A stretch of DNA of 64,000 bases from DASTFP01 sp963744345 (GTDB taxonomy: Bacteria > Verrucomicrobiota > Verrucomicrobiia > Chthoniobacterales > Terrimicrobiaceae): the NCBI GenBank assembly GCA_963744345.1, contig CAVUTD010000014.1:62001-126000 (forward strand). Direction: 5' to 3'. Under the pieces are notes generated by a model. The model made no database searches and was not told the DNA's origin. It saw only the letters and a list, made by a program, of their open reading frames with translations. Position numbers and translations under genes: made by a program. Shown here one piece after another: positions 61,017-64,000 of this stretch; the first letter of the stretch is position 1, and each line of letters opens with the position of its first letter.

Positions 61017-61844
61017 TCAACCCTCTCTCATGCGCTGCTGAGGAGGCTGTGGCAAATCGAGTTCCGTTAGACGAAAGTCTCGGCAGAGGCGCTCCCTCAG
61101 CCTCAAGATTTCGGACCGAAACCTCTCGCGAACGTAGTCTTTCTTTTTCCTGCCAGCCAAATCCATCAGCGGCAATATAGGCTCTCCAAAGCCAATCCAG
61201 ATCTTCGGGCGGCGCCATGGCAGCCAATTGCGAGGGTTGTAAAGCCGGTCGCTACCGAGGATGACGCAGGGAAGGAGCGGCGCATCCGAAACTGCGAAAA
61301 GGAGGCTGACCCCCTGTTTCATCTCGGCTCCATTCACGATTGAGGCCGCACCATCGCGAATGCCCCCCTCTGGAAAAATGCCGACCACTCTTCCTTGTTT
61401 GATACTTCGCGCCGCGCAACGCAGCGCTGCACGATCGGGGCCGCTGCGCTGGATAGAGATTACGTTTAGATCCGAGAAAAGCCGGCGTAGAATACGCCCG
61501 CGAAAGAGATCCGACATACCGATCCAATCGATCCTGCGCGGGAAAAAGACTGTGATCATCGGCGGATCGAAGTGACTGATATGATTTGAAGCAAGAATGA
61601 ACCCGCTGCTTTTCGGAATATCGTGATAAGAAATCACCCGAACACGCGCTTTGGCGGCAAAGAGGATCCGGAACATCGTGCAGGCAAATTGCCAGAGACA
61701 TTCGCGCCAGATGCGTTCTCCCAAACTCACTCTGAGACTATCATGGTGACCGCTTTGATATTGCAACCTTCGAGCTCCCAACACGTGATGAATCTTGCTA
61801 CCGTCTCGCATCAGGCCAGTTTTCGCGTCGGGAATGGGGATCAA
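61017..61844 (-). CDS. 1-acyl-sn-glycerol-3-phosphate acyltransferase-like (PlsC family)
   Basis: 275 residues with the acyltransferase signature: NHISHFDPPMI (H-x4-D, catalytic His/Asp), RSGPDRAALRCAARSIKQGR (arginine of the substrate site) and GIFPEGGIRDG (block III, EGG). It transfers acyl chains to a lysophospholipid or related acceptor. An N-terminal extension of about 65 residues is not typical. Follows hopanoid genes in the general area but on the other strand; next to an alpha/beta hydrolase of likely lipid role. Confidence 0.88.
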   Translation of the reverse strand: MIPIPDAKTGLMRDGSKIHHVLGARRLQYQSGHHDSLRVSLGERIWRECLWQFACTMFRILFAAKARVRVISYHDIPKSSGFILASNHISHFDPPMITVFFPRRIDWIGMSDLFRGRILRRLFSDLNVISIQRSGPDRAALRCAARSIKQGRVVGIFPEGGIRDGAASIVNGAEMKQGVSLLFAVSDAPLLPCVILGSDRLYNPRNWLPWRRPKIWIGFGEPILPLMDLAGRKKKDYVRERFRSEILRLRERLCRDFRLTELDLPQPPQQRMREG

Positions 61845-62031
61845 GAGAGCAAGCCTGAGAGCCTCTCATTACGTGCGACACGGCCCCGATCGCTAACGTG
61901 CTAAGTGTTCATCCAGATTAGCGAAAGTTAGGGAGAACATGAGCTGCCATAAATATTCCAGTTACTTAACACATCCATTGGCGGTTGCATACTAAGCTTA
62001 GGAGCAGTCTTTCTAAGTAGCCCGCATCCAC

Positions 62032-62907
62032 TCAGCCCTCGCTCTTCGTGAAGAATTTTCGTTGCTTCTCTGTAATCGATTTACCCAGTCGCTCGAGCAC
62101 CTGAAGCATATCCTCCCACACCTTGCGTTTTTCCGAAACCGCCTGGTTTCGCAACAGGTAGGCAGGATGATAGGTAACCATTACCGGGATGCCGTGGAAA
62201 TCCAGCCAGCGGCCTCGCACTTTGCTTACGGAGGTGGTCGCACCGAACAGACCTTCGACGGCGGTCGCGCCAAGGGCCACCATGACACGCGGTTTGATCA
62301 AATCGATCTGCTTTTCCAGCCATGGCAAACAGGTGCGCATTTCGTCCGACCTGGGTTTGCGGTTGCCGGAAACGCTTGCCGGCATATCAGGACGGCATTT
62401 CAGAACATTGGCGATGTAAACGCCTTCGCGTCGAAAGCCCATGGCCTCGATAATCCTCGTGAGAAGCTGCCCCGCACGACCTACAAAGGGCTCGCCCTTG
62501 GCGTCCTCTTCGACGCCCGGCGCTTCGCCGACAAACATGAGCTCGGCTTTCGCGTTGCCGACTCCGAAAACAACTTGCGTGCGAGACCTGACAAGGTGGG
62601 GGCACTTAACGCAGACAAGTGCCGCGTCTCTCAAGGCTTCAAGAGTCCAGTTCTCCGGAGCCGATGTCGCGGGGGGAGGTGAACCCTCTTCAGTTACGGC
62701 GAGAAATTCGCGTTGATTCAGCTGCTCGAGCAGCGCGGTCGAAGAAGTCGGATACGGCCCAAATCCCTCGCGAATCCTCTCCAATATCGGAAGCGTCTTC
62801 AAGAGGGCTAGCTCAAAGGCGTCGTGCACAGCCCATCTTCGCAGATCAACGCCCTTGCGCTCAAGACTTCTCAATGCCGGGGCATGAAAAATCAATGGGG
62901 ATTCCAA
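62032..62907 (-). CDS. udg: Family 4 uracil-DNA glycosylase
   Basis: 291 residues. Iron-sulfur UDG family 4: VCVKCPHLVRSRTQ (Cys99, Cys102), MFVGEAPGVEEDAKGEPFVG, NVLKCRPDMPAS (Cys171) and RTCLPWLEKQI (Cys193), and motif YHPAYLLRN. The four Cys are those expected for the [4Fe-4S] cluster. It removes uracil from DNA. The N-terminal part (about residues 1-85) is outside the usual domain and includes FGPYPTSSTALL. Start is a TTG at 62907, immediately after the stop of the next gene upstream. Unlike the UdgX gene it lacks the KRRIH loop. Confidence 0.92.
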   Translation of the reverse strand: MESPLIFHAPALRSLERKGVDLRRWAVHDAFELALLKTLPILERIREGFGPYPTSSTALLEQLNQREFLAVTEEGSPPPATSAPENWTLEALRDAALVCVKCPHLVRSRTQVVFGVGNAKAELMFVGEAPGVEEDAKGEPFVGRAGQLLTRIIEAMGFRREGVYIANVLKCRPDMPASVSGNRKPRSDEMRTCLPWLEKQIDLIKPRVMVALGATAVEGLFGATTSVSKVRGRWLDFHGIPVMVTYHPAYLLRNQAVSEKRKVWEDMLQVLERLGKSITEKQRKFFTKSEG

Positions 62908-64000
62908 TCAATAGGTGTCGACGAGAGACCTGATCTGGAGGTTTCGCTCGATGTCAGTGATTATCGCGGCCATTGCTGTGCGCAGTCGCACTTTGCGCCA
63001 ATCCGCGGGATACAAATCGAAGAAGTTGTCTTCGAACCTGTGCGCGATTGCGGGCAAGTCGATTTGAACTGCATGATGAAAAGAGCGTGAATGCAGTCCA
63101 AGCTGGAACTCGTGCTGGCCAAGGCATTCGATAGTGAAGGAGATGGGACTGCGGGGAAATTCAATCAGGCGAGGCGCCGTCAGGAAGACTGTATCTTCCG
63201 AGGTATCTCCTTCGTGTGTTTCTAGTCGCACCCGCAAGTAGATGTTTCGTGCTCCATAAAGTTTCAGGCTCCGCGACAGATCCAAAGTCTCTTGCCGGCG
63301 TGATTCTCCGTAGCCCAGAAAGACGCTCTTTTCGCCAGCTTCAAGCGCACGACCATCGAAATGAAAGAGATTCCAACTCAACAGCCCGTTGGTTTTGCAT
63401 GGGGTATCGCACACTGTATAGAGATGAATCTCGCGAGCGCTGCTTCTTCGCATTTTGCCCATTCCCATGCGCTCGTCGTCAGGAATGTGCGCGGAAACCA
63501 GGATTGGAGCAAAGAAGCGTTTCGCCGCGAAATGTAGTGCTTTCCAACGGCCGCCAAATTCCAGGCTGCTCCACGAAAAGCCAGGCCAACAGTCGTTCAG
63601 TTGCCAGTACAAAGCGCCCATGGTGCGGGGAATCGATCGGCGAAAATGCTCGACCGCAACCTTCATGCAATAGGCCTGGTTGATCTGCGAGAGGTAGGCT
63701 ACGGAAATGTAGTCGTGGGCAAGGCGATACCTTCGCGAGACGTAGTCTCTGATAATGAAATTGCCGGCGCGATTCTTCTGATGGTTCTCCATTTCCGGGT
63801 CAACGATGTTCCACTGCCCGGGCGCACAGAACGTGGAAGCAATCTCCGGTGAACTGAAGGATTGCATCCCAAATTCTGAGTAAAACCGGAATTTTCTTTT
63901 CTCGTAACCTTTCACGGATTGTCTCGCGTGCCACACGTCCCAAAAGTGACAGTCGCCAGCGCTCTCATTCTTTGCTCCCCGCCAATATCCTTCGGGATTA
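62908..64000 (-). CDS. Beta-mannosidase-like GH2 glycosidase, C-terminal part (cut by window edge)
   Basis: The frame is open through the right edge at 64000; the N-terminus lies outside. Before the first ATG-like codon it already reads YWRGAKNESAGDCHFWDVWH, a beta-mannosidase stretch. The nucleophile Glu is in KFRFYSEFGMQSFSSP. YWQLNDCWPGFSWSSLEF is typical of GH2 beta-mannosidases. The last part contains an Ig-like C-terminal domain. Such enzymes release terminal beta-mannose. It is coupled to the UDG (adjacent stop/start), perhaps by chance of gene order. Confidence 0.9.
   Translation of the reverse strand, partial: NPEGYWRGAKNESAGDCHFWDVWHARQSVKGYEKRKFRFYSEFGMQSFSSPEIASTFCAPGQWNIVDPEMENHQKNRAGNFIIRDYVSRRYRLAHDYISVAYLSQINQAYCMKVAVEHFRRSIPRTMGALYWQLNDCWPGFSWSSLEFGGRWKALHFAAKRFFAPILVSAHIPDDERMGMGKMRRSSAREIHLYTVCDTPCKTNGLLSWNLFHFDGRALEAGEKSVFLGYGESRRQETLDLSRSLKLYGARNIYLRVRLETHEGDTSEDTVFLTAPRLIEFPRSPISFTIECLGQHEFQLGLHSRSFHHAVQIDLPAIAHRFEDNFFDLYPADWRKVRLRTAMAAIITDIERNLQIRSLVDTY

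Overview
The window looks like a piece of a soil or freshwater Verrucomicrobia chromosome, most likely of the Chthoniobacter/Spartobacteria type. The strongest clue is a full set of pseudopilin-like genes of the Verru_Chthon cassette type (proteins D, B, C and A), a family set known essentially from Verrucomicrobium/Chthoniobacter relatives. GntR/LacI-type sugar regulators, many secreted glycosidases, hopanoid genes and a poly-HAMP hybrid kinase fit the same kind of organism. I saw no rRNA, tRNA, CRISPR array, transposase or phage gene; the genes look like ordinary chromosomal content, with two apparent frameshifts.

Region 1 (1-27.4 kb) is a carbohydrate and envelope region. It holds a TPR protein cut by the left edge, a GH39-type glycosidase with a divergent GntR/LacI regulator, the pseudopilin cassette (D divergent from B-C-A, then a small secreted protein), a FlgD-like/propeller secreted protein overlapping a TIM-barrel hydrolase of unclear family, and a family-2 glycosyltransferase. 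A second run on the + strand follows: a secreted glycosidase with a CBM9-like tail, an autotransporter-repeat-like surface protein (frameshifted), a TPR lipoprotein, a sugar-binding protein and a permease in which the two usual ABC membrane subunits are fused into one chain. The last three are translationally coupled. No ATPase subunit is encoded nearby. A beta-mannosidase fragment at the right edge (62.9-64 kb) is another glycan gene.

Region 2 (27.5-35.2 kb) is metabolic: hydantoinase/dihydropyrimidinase, a PreA-like dihydropyrimidine dehydrogenase lacking its usual iron-sulfur tail, PEP carboxylase, FabI, a small membrane protein, and a UdgX-type uracil-DNA glycosylase carrying the KRRIH loop of the DNA-crosslinking subfamily.

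Region 3 (35.5-52 kb) is a stress and signalling region. Many small stress-type genes (DUF6766, CsbD, YflT-like, DUF892 ferritin-like, DUF1003, tiny membrane or lipoprotein genes) flank NAD synthetase and two hybrid histidine kinases. The larger kinase has eleven nearly identical 92-residue HAMP units plus one divergent unit, then GAF, kinase and three receiver domains; the second is receiver-kinase-receiver. They are consecutive and probably form one phosphorelay.

Region 4 (52-63 kb) contains a short-chain dehydrogenase, a DoxX/MauE-type membrane protein coupled to a variant dihydropteroate synthase, and a divergent + strand unit of short phosphotransacetylase, a separate P-loop/DRTGG protein equivalent to the N-terminal half of long Pta, the hopanoid radical-SAM enzyme HpnH, and squalene-hopene cyclase. 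On the minus strand follow an alpha/beta hydrolase, a PlsC-type acyltransferase and a family-4 uracil-DNA glycosylase.
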